NCBI RefSeq assembly: GCF_013111185.1
Contig: NZ_WVRE01000008.1
Coordinates: 1-64,000 of the forward strand
From: Ruegeria sp. HKCCD7303
GTDB lineage: Bacteria; Pseudomonadota; Alphaproteobacteria; Rhodobacterales; Rhodobacteraceae
DNA: 64,000 nt
Reading direction: 5' to 3'
Positions 54,625 to 62,942 of the stretch are shown here, in pieces. Numbering within the stretch: position 1 is the first letter of the stretch; each line of letters begins with the position of its first letter. A program made the position numbers and the translations under genes. The notes beneath the pieces are model-generated. The model ran no database searches and had not been told where the DNA came from. It saw nothing but the letters and a program-made list of their open reading frames with translations.

Positions 54625-56770
54625 AGCGCACCTCCCGCGTATCCGGCCGTCCCTTGCGACGCGTTTCCACCGTGACGGCGCGTATCTTTCGACCCGAGCC
54701 TCTGCTGCCGAACCTACGGGAGCGCCGGATATCGCGTTCTGCATGTATTCGTGCGCGAACGCGATGAAGTCGATCCAGCGCTGCGTCGGCGAGTTCACCC
54801 AATACGGGCGTTCCATCGGAGTTTCTGTCGAAGCCGCTGTTGTCTACAGATACGGAAACACGTCGAGCCGCATTGAAGCGTGTTGGCGCCCTCAAAGAAG
54901 CCTGTTCCCGCTCCTCTTCCGAACGCACATCGACGCAATAAGCCTGCTTACGTGGACACGGGTTCGTCGTGCCGTAGGCCAGAACCGCAAAGCGCTCACC
55001 GGCCATTTCCTCGACATCAATAACCAGCGACGGCCGAACTTTGGGATCATCCTCTCCCATCGTTTCATGGGGGAAGCGAAACGCGACGACATCGCCAACT
55101 TTCAAACGGGATTTCCAGTTCTCGGAGGGCAGCGCGATTTCAGTTTGAAGTGTCATGAGACATCCTTCATCGAAGTTGAAAAGAGCCGCGTCTTCCACCG
55201 TGTTTGGGCTGGTTCCCACTTTCGGCTGCGCGACATCCGGACTGCGCAGTCGAAGGTGGGCAACCTGCCTTTTCCGCTGTTTCGGTTCTCGTCCGTGCGC
55301 TGTTGTCTGGTCTGTTGCAGCTTTCCGATTTGTCGCCAGCGTGTTCGAAGTGTTTCCAATGGGTCGGTTGACGGGTGTTTCCGACTGCTGTGCCTCTGTT
55401 GGAGGGCCACAGAGTTCTCTGTGTCCAGAATGGTTCCCCTGTAGTGGGCATGGACCTGTCCGGTCCGTAGCAACGGGCAGCTCTGGGAGTGTTCCTGCCT
55501 TTTTACGCGCGTAATACTGGGACCTACCCAGGCCATAGTTCGTCCAAGGCTTGTTTCTCGATGCGCTGTTTTGCAGCAGGTACTGATCTCGCGAAGTACT
55601 CCCCTGAACAGCACGCCGTGCTCGTTCCCGTTCAGCTTTTCTGCGGTGGCGCTCTTCCGCTGGCATCACCTGACGCATGCTCAACTGACGCGCCATATCC
55701 GCTGATACGTCGAGACGCTCCGCAACAGTCGAGCCGCGGTAACAATATCTCTCGCTCTCGCGTGCATTGTCGCAAGCTTGCAGCTTTGACTTCGCAAGAG
55801 CCTGCTTGATAATGGCGTTCGTTTCGTTCTGGCATAGCCCGGGCGTTGCCATGTCTGCCGCTCGTTGAATGTGACCTTCGATGCCCTGGGTGTCTGACTG
55901 ATGGGTCAGGCAGGTGGCATAGAAGTGCAGCCAGGTGTTTCGGTGCCCCACCGGGATCACCCCACCGTGGTAAATCCGGTAAGCCTCGAGATCTTTCAGG
56001 ATCTGTTCAAATCGCTCAGCTTGGCTCAATCCCCGCGGCATTGTCTGACTACCTGGCTCCCGATCCTGAGGCTGCTTGCGGCGCTCCGTAAACTCGGAAC
56101 GGGTGGGCCGCCCGACGGAGGCAAAAATCTGATCGGCAAGGACATCAAAATCCTGGCGTTGGCAATTCCCACCAGACACCCGAACGACCCGACCCGATTT
56201 CTCGTTTCGAGTGCCGGGAATGCGAAAGACGCGAGCTGGGTCGTTGCAAGCACGATCCGAACCAAACGGAGTAAGCAGGTCCATCAATGCCCGGATTGCC
56301 GCCTGCCAGCGGGATAGTGCAGCAGGTGGCATCGAATGGATCAACCAGATTGCGGCCAGTCCTCGTCCCGTTCGCAAAAAGAATGATGGCTCAGAGACAC
56401 CGCGCATCAGAAGATGGCCCCCAACGGCTGCCTGAACGTCCTCTTCACCCTCAGCGCACCAGCCGGGGTCATTGTGATAATCCAGATCGACATAGAGCGC
56501 ATTCAGGCTGACCAATCCTGAATTGCAGCGTGTGCCCTTAAACCGGTTCAGCGAGATAAACGATGTCCGATCCAGCAGCGCATGAAGGCACGCTACAATC
56601 CCATCCGGAGAGCGTGTGAATTGTTGACTTGCCTCCGCGGAATTCTTGATCAGAACGGCCGGCTTACCCACTGCATCGAAGGGATGGAGGAGTTGAACAT
56701 ACTCCTCAGGCGAAACGGTATGGATGTCATCTGAATGCGGGACAAGGTCGCGCGGATCGGTGTGCTTCAT
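54617..56770 (-). CDS. RepB-primase-like protein with C-terminal PemK/MazF-like domain
   Basis: The protein has 717 residues. The first half (about 40-230) resembles archaeo-eukaryotic-type plasmid primases: LNALYVDLDYHN holds the metal Asp pair, then EPSFFLRTGRGLAAIWLI, then NDPARVFRIPGTRN. A middle region contains SRNKPWTNYGLGRSQYYARK, a putative helix-turn-helix seen in plasmid Rep proteins. After a low-complexity linker, the last 160 residues look like a PemK/MazF barrel (KVGDVVAFRFPHE, VRPSLVIDVEEMAGERFAVL). An internal ATG at 55156 with AAGGATG upstream could give this domain alone (179 residues). Such a fusion is unusual. Confidence 0.75.
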   Translation of the reverse strand: MKHTDPRDLVPHSDDIHTVSPEEYVQLLHPFDAVGKPAVLIKNSAEASQQFTRSPDGIVACLHALLDRTSFISLNRFKGTRCNSGLVSLNALYVDLDYHNDPGWCAEGEEDVQAAVGGHLLMRGVSEPSFFLRTGRGLAAIWLIHSMPPAALSRWQAAIRALMDLLTPFGSDRACNDPARVFRIPGTRNEKSGRVVRVSGGNCQRQDFDVLADQIFASVGRPTRSEFTERRKQPQDREPGSQTMPRGLSQAERFEQILKDLEAYRIYHGGVIPVGHRNTWLHFYATCLTHQSDTQGIEGHIQRAADMATPGLCQNETNAIIKQALAKSKLQACDNARESERYCYRGSTVAERLDVSADMARQLSMRQVMPAEERHRRKAERERARRAVQGSTSRDQYLLQNSASRNKPWTNYGLGRSQYYARKKAGTLPELPVATDRTGPCPLQGNHSGHRELCGPPTEAQQSETPVNRPIGNTSNTLATNRKAATDQTTAHGREPKQRKRQVAHLRLRSPDVAQPKVGTSPNTVEDAALFNFDEGCLMTLQTEIALPSENWKSRLKVGDVVAFRFPHETMGEDDPKVRPSLVIDVEEMAGERFAVLAYGTTNPCPRKQAYCVDVRSEEEREQASLRAPTRFNAARRVSVSVDNSGFDRNSDGTPVLGELADAALDRLHRVRARIHAERDIRRSRRFGSRGSGRKIRAVTVETRRKGRPDTREVRYV

Positions 56771-56928
56771 CCGCGGGAATTGGCTCTACGGTTGTTGGCA
56801 CAGAAAAATCCAAGCAAAGAAAGGCAAGGCCCCGGGTGACGCCCCATGCCCGTCAACCGATCAACGGCTCGAGTCCAAACATTGTAGATCGCATCAAGTG
56901 TTGCGCCCTGCAAAAACTGGCATCGGTG

Positions 56929-58152
56929 TCATCGCGTACGCTGACGCGGCTTGCGTGTTCTTACACGCCGTATGTTGGAGATCCGATCATTCTGCTGGAG
57001 CTGAGGTGGGTGATACGCCTCAAGGTCGACAGCAGAGGAGAATTCCTCATCGAGGATATCTGATGGATCGGCGTCTATGCCTTCTGTCGCCCATCGCACC
57101 GCTTGCTGGTATGCTGTCTCAGTTCTGAGACATTCTATTTGCGACGAAGCTTCCAGCGCTGCTTTCACTTCGCGCTCGGATCTCGCCTCCAGCATTCGAC
57201 GTTTCTCATCGCTGGCCGTTTTCTTGCGGGCAGCCTCTCTCACCCGCGCGATACGCTCCGCTTCGAGGTCGTCTCTCTGACGCTCCAGGGCGCGCAGCTG
57301 CAACCACGAGTGCCAGAGTGTTGAATTGTGTTCTTGGACAGCCTGGCGCCGCACTCCGGCAACTGTGTCGTCGTTTCCGCTTTCTTGCAGTCTGCGGCGC
57401 GACCTGGCGGATCTGCGTGGCCCGACATGATCTTGTCTTGCCAGGCCTTGCGGTGCATCGCCTGTCTCGACCATCTCGGCATACGAACGAAGATCAACCC
57501 GCGCGTGGGAGCCAATCTTGCGCAGGGCCGCGTTGGTCCGCTTTTCCCATTCTCCGCGGATACGCTTGATTTCTCCGGGGCCTGAGGTTCTGTCGTCAAG
57601 AACACGCGTTTTCTCACCAAAATCGCCAGTGATCCTATCAACCTTCCGCGTCGTCATCAGGATGTGGGCGTGGAAATTCAGGTTGGTCTTCGATGGATTG
57701 AAGAGCCTCTGCTCGTAGTCTTCTCGCGTCAGTTCGAGTTTGCCCGCGCTGTGCCGTTTCTCTTCCTCAGGGCACAAGAAACGCGGCGCGTGAATGTCGG
57801 CTTGAACGGCAACGCCGTATTCATCGCGAAGCCAGAGGCAAAAGCCGCGGACAAGCCCAACCTGCTCGAGAAGCGGTAGCTCGCGTGGCAAGGATGGGCG
57901 CAGTTCGCGGATGACTCTTGCATTCCTTCGGCGCTCAGAATGCTCGGCTGCGTTCCAGAGCTCCTCGGCGTTTCCTGTCCAGTTGATCAATTCATGCGAC
58001 AGGAGGCCACCCTTTCTGCCCGGCGAAAACCGTCGTCCAACCCGCGCATCCCGGAAGGTGGTGCGCGCGGTGTAAGCGGCGGATTTGACGGCGGAGCGAC
58101 CGTCGGCACGAGAATGCAGGATGACTTCGAGTCTGCTGGCGGGGTGTATCAT
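56929..58152 (-). CDS. MobA/MobL-family (MOBQ) relaxase
   Basis: The protein has 407 residues from the ATG at 58152; an upstream extension of the frame crosses the oriT-like site and is not family-like. The relaxase Tyr lies in AVKSAAYTARTTFRD, the metal His pair in NFHAHILMTTRK, and the conserved RELRPSLPRELP in between. The C-terminus is a charged coiled coil (QLRALERQRDDLEAERIAR). It nicks oriT and pilots the strand during mobilisation. The TraD-like gene is divergent across the oriT-like region. Confidence 0.9.
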   Translation of the reverse strand: MIHPASRLEVILHSRADGRSAVKSAAYTARTTFRDARVGRRFSPGRKGGLLSHELINWTGNAEELWNAAEHSERRRNARVIRELRPSLPRELPLLEQVGLVRGFCLWLRDEYGVAVQADIHAPRFLCPEEEKRHSAGKLELTREDYEQRLFNPSKTNLNFHAHILMTTRKVDRITGDFGEKTRVLDDRTSGPGEIKRIRGEWEKRTNAALRKIGSHARVDLRSYAEMVETGDAPQGLARQDHVGPRRSARSRRRLQESGNDDTVAGVRRQAVQEHNSTLWHSWLQLRALERQRDDLEAERIARVREAARKKTASDEKRRMLEARSEREVKAALEASSQIECLRTETAYQQAVRWATEGIDADPSDILDEEFSSAVDLEAYHPPQLQQNDRISNIRRVRTRKPRQRTR

Positions 58153-58212
58153 GTAAAGGACATCGGGCACCAACCCGATCTCCGCACAAAAAAGTCCGCT
58201 GCAGGCGCGCAG

Positions 58213-58241
58213 GCAAACCCCAAGTTTGCGTAACTGCGCGC
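58213..58241 (+). other. Candidate origin of transfer (oriT) with nic-like site
   Basis: An inverted repeat GCAAAC/GTTTGC around CCCAA (58213-58229) is followed one base later by TAACTGCGCGC (58231-58241). This closely resembles the RSF1010/MOBQ nic region TAAGTGCGCCC next to its inverted repeat. It lies between divergent relaxase and TraD-like genes, where oriT is expected. Confidence 0.65.
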
Positions 58242-58370
58242 ATTGCCCAGCGGGCATGCGGACGACCGCTCACACGGCGGCTTGGCGGAGCCACATTTTC
58301 GCGCCCGAGTGGCGAAGCCGGGATCCGGGCCGCATTTCCTGTTCGACCACTTCAAGTAAGGGAGGACGAA

Positions 58371-58598
58371 ATGGCGGATCTGGATCAACAAATCGAGCAG
58401 GCGCGCGTGAGGCTCAGAGACCTTCAGGCCCGGGCGAGCAAACAACGGCGTCGCGATGAAACGCGCAAAAAGATTATCTATGGCGCTGCTGTTTTGAAGC
58501 TTCTCGAGGAAATTGAGAGAGACAAAGCTGATCGGTTGCTCAAGCTTCTGCACGAACGTATCTCACGCGACTCAGATCGAGAGCTGTTAGGGCTGTAA
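58371..58598 (+). CDS. TraD/MobC-like mobilisation accessory protein
   Basis: The protein has 75 residues. The coiled-coil start (LDQQIEQARVRLRDLQARAS) and TRKKIIYGAAVLKLLEEI segment resemble small TraD proteins of MOBQ plasmids of Rhizobiales, which help the relaxosome. GGGAGGACGAA precedes the ATG. Its position divergent from the relaxase across the oriT-like site supports the assignment. Confidence 0.75.
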   Translation: MADLDQQIEQARVRLRDLQARASKQRRRDETRKKIIYGAAVLKLLEEIERDKADRLLKLLHERISRDSDRELLGL

Positions 58599-58666
58599 AC
58601 CCAGTTAGATCTTCTTGAGGCACTGCACGCTCTCAGAAGGTTTGGCTGACTTGGGCCTATTGAAAG

Positions 58667-58693
58667 AAAAAAAACTGGCGCGGGTTACCGCGC
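58667..58693 (-). terminator. Rho-independent terminator of the ThDP operon
   Basis: On the minus strand the stem GCGCGG/CCGCGC surrounds TAAC and is followed, after CA, by a run of eight T. It lies ten bases after the ThDP enzyme stop codon. Confidence 0.88.
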
Positions 58694-58702
58694 TCAGTGT
58701 CG

Positions 58703-60484
58703 TCAGGTGGCGACGTGAGAAACATCCTTGTCCGGCGAATAAATGTCCAGGATGTTCCAATGACCGGTCGTTGGCGTCGGGTTGTTGATCATTGGGACAT
58801 CAAGGACAGTAGGTTTGCCGCTGGCAATTGCAGCTTCTAATGCGGGCAACAACTCGTCAGCAGCGCTGAGCCTGTGCCCTTCCGCGCCATAAGCTCTTGC
58901 AATGTCAGCATAACCCGGCCCGTTCGCGGGAGCTGCGGCTGATCCGGGGAACGTTGTTCCATAGGTCAGGCCGTAATGCGCCTTTTGCAAACCCGCTATA
59001 GTTCCGAAGGCGTTGTTGTTCATGACCAGCCAGATGATGCCCAGATCAAGTTCGACGGCCGTCGCGAGCATCGACGGATTTTGACCAAAGCCACCATCAC
59101 CGACCAGACTGAGGACAACGCGATCAGGTGCCGCCAGTTTCGCACCGATCGCGCCCGGAGGGCCAAACCCCATAGTCGCGAACCCGCCCGGAGTCAGGAT
59201 CGAACCGGGTGTCAGGATATCGAACTGTTGCCCAACACCGTTCTTGTTCCAGCCAACGTCCGTAGTGATGATGGCATCCTCAGGCAGTGCCTTGCGGGTA
59301 TCTGCCAGAATGCGCTCGGGCATCATCGGAAAGGCCGATGAGGTCGCCATTTCCACGTTGCGCGCTTTGAAATCCGTTCGGAAGTCGGCGATCTTCTGTT
59401 CCAGCGCGGGGCGTTTGAAGCCGTCCGGATACATCTCGCGGGCGACCCGGTTGAGGACGCGCAAGGCGGCCTTGGCGTCCGCGACCACACCGATCTCGGT
59501 GGGATAATTCCGGCCGATCTCCTGCGGTTCGATGTCGATATGAATGACTTTTGAGCCGGGAATGTTGAACGTGTAGCCAGGGTACCAGCTGGAGCAATCG
59601 GCCTCTTTGAACCGTGTGCCCACGGCAAAGATGTAGTCCGCGTTCAGGCAAGACTGGTTGACCAGCTCGGTGCCCCAAAACCCGGTCATTCCCAGCACGA
59701 GCGGATGGTCGTCCCGCAGCGCGCCCTTGCCCATCAGGGAATGCGCGACGGGCAGACCCATATGTTCAACAAACTCGCGCAACTCCTCACAGGCCTGCGC
59801 CAACAGGATACCGCCGCCGACATAGGCAACCGGGTTTTCGGCCTTCGCCAGCGCTTCGGCAATCTCTCGCGCTGTTTCATCCTCAATCGACGGTTTCTTG
59901 AGCGCGCGCGTGTTATCGCGGATACGGTCGAAGCTGTCCGAGGGGATCACCTCGGAGAAGATGTCCATCGGCACATTGACCAGCACCGGCCCGGGCTGAC
60001 CGCTTTCAGCCAGATGGAACGCCTTTTCCAAGATTTCGGCCATCAGGTCGGCGCGATCCACGCGCCAAGCGCGCTTCACGAAGGGTCGGTAAATCTCCCA
60101 TTGGGCTGCGTCTGCATGCAGGTTCACTTCCTGATGCGGATGTTTACCGTAGTAGTGCGTGGGAATGTCACCCGCGATCACGACCATCGGGATACAGTCC
60201 AGTGCGGCGTTGGCGACCCCGGTGGCGCAATTGGTCAGCCCCGGGGAGAGATGGGACAGCACCACCGAGGCCTTGCCCGTCACGCGGGCATATGCATCCG
60301 CCGCGTGGCTGGCGATTTGTTCGTGTCGTACTGTGACGAAATCGATGGGACTTTCCGCCAGCGCAGCCAGAACCGCAATGTTCGTGTGCCCGCACAGGCC
60401 GAAAACGTGCTTGACCTCACGGCGTTCGAGAAAGTCAACGATATGTTCGGCAACGGTTTTGCCGTCCAGTTTCGCTCCGTCCAT
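58703..60484 (-). CDS. Thiamine-diphosphate-dependent enzyme (acetolactate synthase-like)
   Basis: The protein has 593 residues from the ATG at 60484. Three ThDP-family domains are visible: Pyr domain with the catalytic Glu in VTVRHEQIASHAADAYARV; central domain NPVAYVGGGILLAQACEEL; PP domain with LSLVGDGGFGQNPSMLATA and its downstream NNNAFGTI metal/diphosphate site. It starts one base inside the aldehyde dehydrogenase stop (TGATG). It does not look like the sulfoacetaldehyde acetyltransferase Xsc I remember. A 2-oxo-acid decarboxylase or carboligase of unknown substrate is the honest call. Confidence 0.85.
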   Translation of the reverse strand: MDGAKLDGKTVAEHIVDFLERREVKHVFGLCGHTNIAVLAALAESPIDFVTVRHEQIASHAADAYARVTGKASVVLSHLSPGLTNCATGVANAALDCIPMVVIAGDIPTHYYGKHPHQEVNLHADAAQWEIYRPFVKRAWRVDRADLMAEILEKAFHLAESGQPGPVLVNVPMDIFSEVIPSDSFDRIRDNTRALKKPSIEDETAREIAEALAKAENPVAYVGGGILLAQACEELREFVEHMGLPVAHSLMGKGALRDDHPLVLGMTGFWGTELVNQSCLNADYIFAVGTRFKEADCSSWYPGYTFNIPGSKVIHIDIEPQEIGRNYPTEIGVVADAKAALRVLNRVAREMYPDGFKRPALEQKIADFRTDFKARNVEMATSSAFPMMPERILADTRKALPEDAIITTDVGWNKNGVGQQFDILTPGSILTPGGFATMGFGPPGAIGAKLAAPDRVVLSLVGDGGFGQNPSMLATAVELDLGIIWLVMNNNAFGTIAGLQKAHYGLTYGTTFPGSAAAPANGPGYADIARAYGAEGHRLSAADELLPALEAAIASGKPTVLDVPMINNPTPTTGHWNILDIYSPDKDVSHVAT

Positions 60485-61893
60485 CACGCGACCTCCTGTC
60501 CGTAGAACTCACCGAACAGATCCGGCTCCGAGGGGCGATCCTCAGGGATCGGACGGCTGACCCAGGTGTAGTTCATCATGTGTTTCATGGTGACGTTTTC
60601 GTTGGTGATGTTGCCGCCCCAGATGCCGCAGCCCAGGCTGCTGGTCATAGGCATGCCATTTGTCCAGGCACCCGCATTGGCCTTGGATTGAGGCTGTCGC
60701 ACCATCATACGGCTGACCGGAGCCAGACGCGCCAACCGGTCGATGTGATCGTCATTGTGGCTGTAGATGCCGCAGGAATGGCCCTTTCCCCCGGTGTTGT
60801 AGATCTGGCTGACCGTTTCCAGCGCATAATCGAACGTTTCGAAGTGATAAAGCGCCATCAGCGTGGTCAGTTTTTCCTTGGAGAACTTGTGCTGCGGCCC
60901 GATTTGCCCCTGATTTTCAACCATCAGAAACTTGCGATCTTCGGGGATGCTAAAACCGGCGACCTTGGCCGTTTGCTGCGGCGGACAGGCAATGGTCGGA
61001 AACGTACGGTTTCCCTTTTCATCCCACATGGCCGCTTCGAGCATGGCCTTCTCTTCATCCGAACACAGGTAGCCTCCCTCGGCTTGAAGCGCCTTGACCA
61101 TATCGTCGTAAACTGAGCGCTGGATGATGATGTTGCCGTCGGCCGAGCAGCCCGACCCAAAGTCGGAGGTCTTTGAAATACGGGTATTCTGCGCGGCGAT
61201 ATCCAGATCGGCTGTCTCGTCGATGACGATGGAGGAATTCCCCGCGCCGACGCCATAGGCCGGGCGCCCGGAACTGTACGCCGCTTTGACCATCGGCTTG
61301 CCACCCGTTGCCAGAGTCAGGTCACAAATCTCCATCAGATGTTGCGTCAATGGGATCGACGGTTTGCGAATGGACTGAAACAAGTCCTCAGGGGCACCGG
61401 CAGCACGACAAGCTGCACGCATGACTTCGACCATTTCATAGGTGGTATGGGCGGTTCGTGGGTGCGGACTGAAGATAACCGCATTCCGGGCGTTCGCGGC
61501 GGAAACGCCGGTCACCGGTGGCGTCATCGCCGGGTTGGTCATCGGGATCAGCGATGCGATCACACCGGCAGGTTTGGCGTATTTCACGAGCCCCTTTTCT
61601 TCGTCGACTTCGACGATCCCCGTCGAGGGCGTACGCAAGACATCTCGCAGCACCATGTGAATCTTGAAGCGCTTCGCTGGGCGGCCTTCGCGATCTCCGA
61701 TACCACTCTCATCCACGCCTTGTTGAGCCAGACGCGTGAAGGTTTTCTCATTACCCGCATACCACGCAATGGCCTGAGACAGGCGGTCCAGCCTGTCCTG
61801 ATCCCAATCCTCGATCTCGGCCATGGCAGCGCGGGCGCGTGCCAGCATATCGGCCGCCATGTTGCGGTCGTTTTCAGTGAGCTCTTTGCCCAT
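60484..61893 (-). CDS. CoA-acylating aldehyde dehydrogenase (EutE/AdhE-like)
   Basis: The protein has 469 residues. The catalytic Cys lies in SKTSDFGSGCSADGNIII and the cofactor region in YGVGAGNSSIVIDETADL, the pattern of acylating aldehyde dehydrogenases (AdhE, EutE, SauS) rather than hydrolytic ones. It would convert an aldehyde plus CoA and NAD(P) to an acyl-CoA. GAGG lies six bases before the ATG. It overlaps the isomerase gene by 20 bases. The ThDP enzyme downstream could produce its aldehyde; inference. Confidence 0.88.
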   Translation of the reverse strand: MGKELTENDRNMAADMLARARAAMAEIEDWDQDRLDRLSQAIAWYAGNEKTFTRLAQQGVDESGIGDREGRPAKRFKIHMVLRDVLRTPSTGIVEVDEEKGLVKYAKPAGVIASLIPMTNPAMTPPVTGVSAANARNAVIFSPHPRTAHTTYEMVEVMRAACRAAGAPEDLFQSIRKPSIPLTQHLMEICDLTLATGGKPMVKAAYSSGRPAYGVGAGNSSIVIDETADLDIAAQNTRISKTSDFGSGCSADGNIIIQRSVYDDMVKALQAEGGYLCSDEEKAMLEAAMWDEKGNRTFPTIACPPQQTAKVAGFSIPEDRKFLMVENQGQIGPQHKFSKEKLTTLMALYHFETFDYALETVSQIYNTGGKGHSCGIYSHNDDHIDRLARLAPVSRMMVRQPQSKANAGAWTNGMPMTSSLGCGIWGGNITNENVTMKHMMNYTWVSRPIPEDRPSEPDLFGEFYGQEVA

Positions 61894-62788
61894 GATGATC
61901 CTCTTGGTGTTTTAGAATTGCAGCATCGGGCACACGACGCTGTGACCGCGCCTCGCCGAATGTTCGCTTGGCGTGGCTGAGACAGCGACGCGCGTGTTCT
62001 TCATATCCCAACTCGGCAACGCGGCTTTGGTTGGGCAGTTCGATGGAATAGTCGACGGGCGGCATCCGTTCGATGATGCCGGTGAAATCGATCCATCCCT
62101 CACCGGGATATAGCCGCGCATCGCGGGCCAGTTGGATCATGCCCTCACGCGTATCGGCGATGCCGGGCAGGCAATCAGAGATATGCAGGAAGTGAAACAG
62201 GTCCGAGGGGACGTGTAGCAACTCTCCCAAATCCACGCGGCTGAGATGCAGATAAAGCGTATCAACCAGAATACCGCCATTCGGCTGATCGGAGGCGCGG
62301 ACAATGTCAAGCGCCTCATCCAGAGTACGAAGGCGGGAAAAGCTTGGGAACTCCAGGTCCACTGTTAGCCCGTAGGGTGCCGCCAGTTCGCAGGTCTCAG
62401 AATAGACGTCGATCAGGAAGTCACGATCATCGCGGGTGTTGGTCCACGCGCTCATGATCATACGCTTGGCGCCCAGTTCCCCGCCGATCTCCAGCGACGG
62501 CTCGAAACTGCGCGGATCGACATCTTCGGTAATGCGCGCAAGCTCGACATCGAGGACTTTCAAGCCAGTGGTAGAGAGAGCAGTTTTGATGGCATGCACC
62601 TGTGCCTTGTCGATTGGAGATTGAGTGAATTCACCGGGCACATGCATCGGAATGAATCTGGGGCTGACGGCATCGTAACCGGCCCGCGCGGCGATATAGA
62701 CCAGCTCGGGCGGCGTACAGCCAATCAGCGTCAGATGCGCCAAGGAATAGAGAGAGGGGCTTGCGCCAGCCTCTTTGGGTTTCACCAT
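61874..62788 (-). CDS. Sugar phosphate isomerase/epimerase (AP endonuclease 2-type TIM barrel)
   Basis: The protein has 304 residues from the ATG at 62788; a GTG 15 bases upstream is an alternative. It is a xylose-isomerase-like TIM barrel with metal-ligand candidates DLEFPSFSRL, ILVDTLYLHLS, LFHFLHISDCLPG and DYSIELPNQS. The family includes inosose dehydratase, hydroxypyruvate isomerase and sugar epimerases. It shares an operon with a Gfo/Idh dehydrogenase, a frequent pairing in polyol or sugar-acid catabolism. Confidence 0.85.
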   Translation of the reverse strand: MVKPKEAGASPSLYSLAHLTLIGCTPPELVYIAARAGYDAVSPRFIPMHVPGEFTQSPIDKAQVHAIKTALSTTGLKVLDVELARITEDVDPRSFEPSLEIGGELGAKRMIMSAWTNTRDDRDFLIDVYSETCELAAPYGLTVDLEFPSFSRLRTLDEALDIVRASDQPNGGILVDTLYLHLSRVDLGELLHVPSDLFHFLHISDCLPGIADTREGMIQLARDARLYPGEGWIDFTGIIERMPPVDYSIELPNQSRVAELGYEEHARRCLSHAKRTFGEARSQRRVPDAAILKHQEDHHGQRAH

Positions 62789-62894
62789 GAACGACAGCTC
62801 CACGTGTCTGCGAATCTCAAATTCATCACACGTAGTAAAAAATATCTGATATTTTTTAAAATATCAACTTTTAATACTGAGCAGGAAATGAAAG

Positions 62895-62916
62895 CGCCCG
62901 GGCAACTGCCCGGGCG
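62895..62916 (-). terminator. Hairpin between Gfo/Idh and isomerase genes
   Basis: A perfect ten-base stem CGCCCGGGCA/TGCCCGGGCG around AC lies 27 bases after the Gfo/Idh stop. The T content downstream is weak on the minus strand (CTTTCATTT) and modest on the plus strand (TGTTTT). It probably reduces read-through into the isomerase operon. Confidence 0.65.
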
Positions 62917-62942
62917 TGTTTTACATTCTTGTTGGCAGAACC

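Larger units (their letters stand above)
52301..58660. mobile_element. Integrative mobilizable element at tRNA-Met
   Basis: A compact set of mobility genes begins at the tRNA-Met 3' end: serine recombinase, small proteins, Rep/primase, MOBQ relaxase, oriT-like site and TraD-like protein. No coupling ATPase or mating-pore genes are present, so it could only be mobilised by another conjugative system. The left boundary at the tRNA is clear. I found no direct repeat of the tRNA end near 58.6 kb, so the right boundary is uncertain and the ThDP operon could be cargo. Confidence 0.7.

Noticed and set aside
54494-55444. Plus-strand frame opposite the Rep/PemK gene
   Set aside because: It is out of keeping with the operon and is composed of shadow sequence rich in Arg, Ser and Cys.
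58600-58703. Right attachment site of the mobilizable element
   Set aside because: I looked for a repeat of the tRNA-Met 3' end and saw none, so the right boundary is left open.
58703-60484. Sulfoacetaldehyde acetyltransferase (Xsc)
   Set aside because: The N-terminal sequence does not match Xsc as I remember it, and no phosphotransacetylase or sulfite-handling genes are adjacent.
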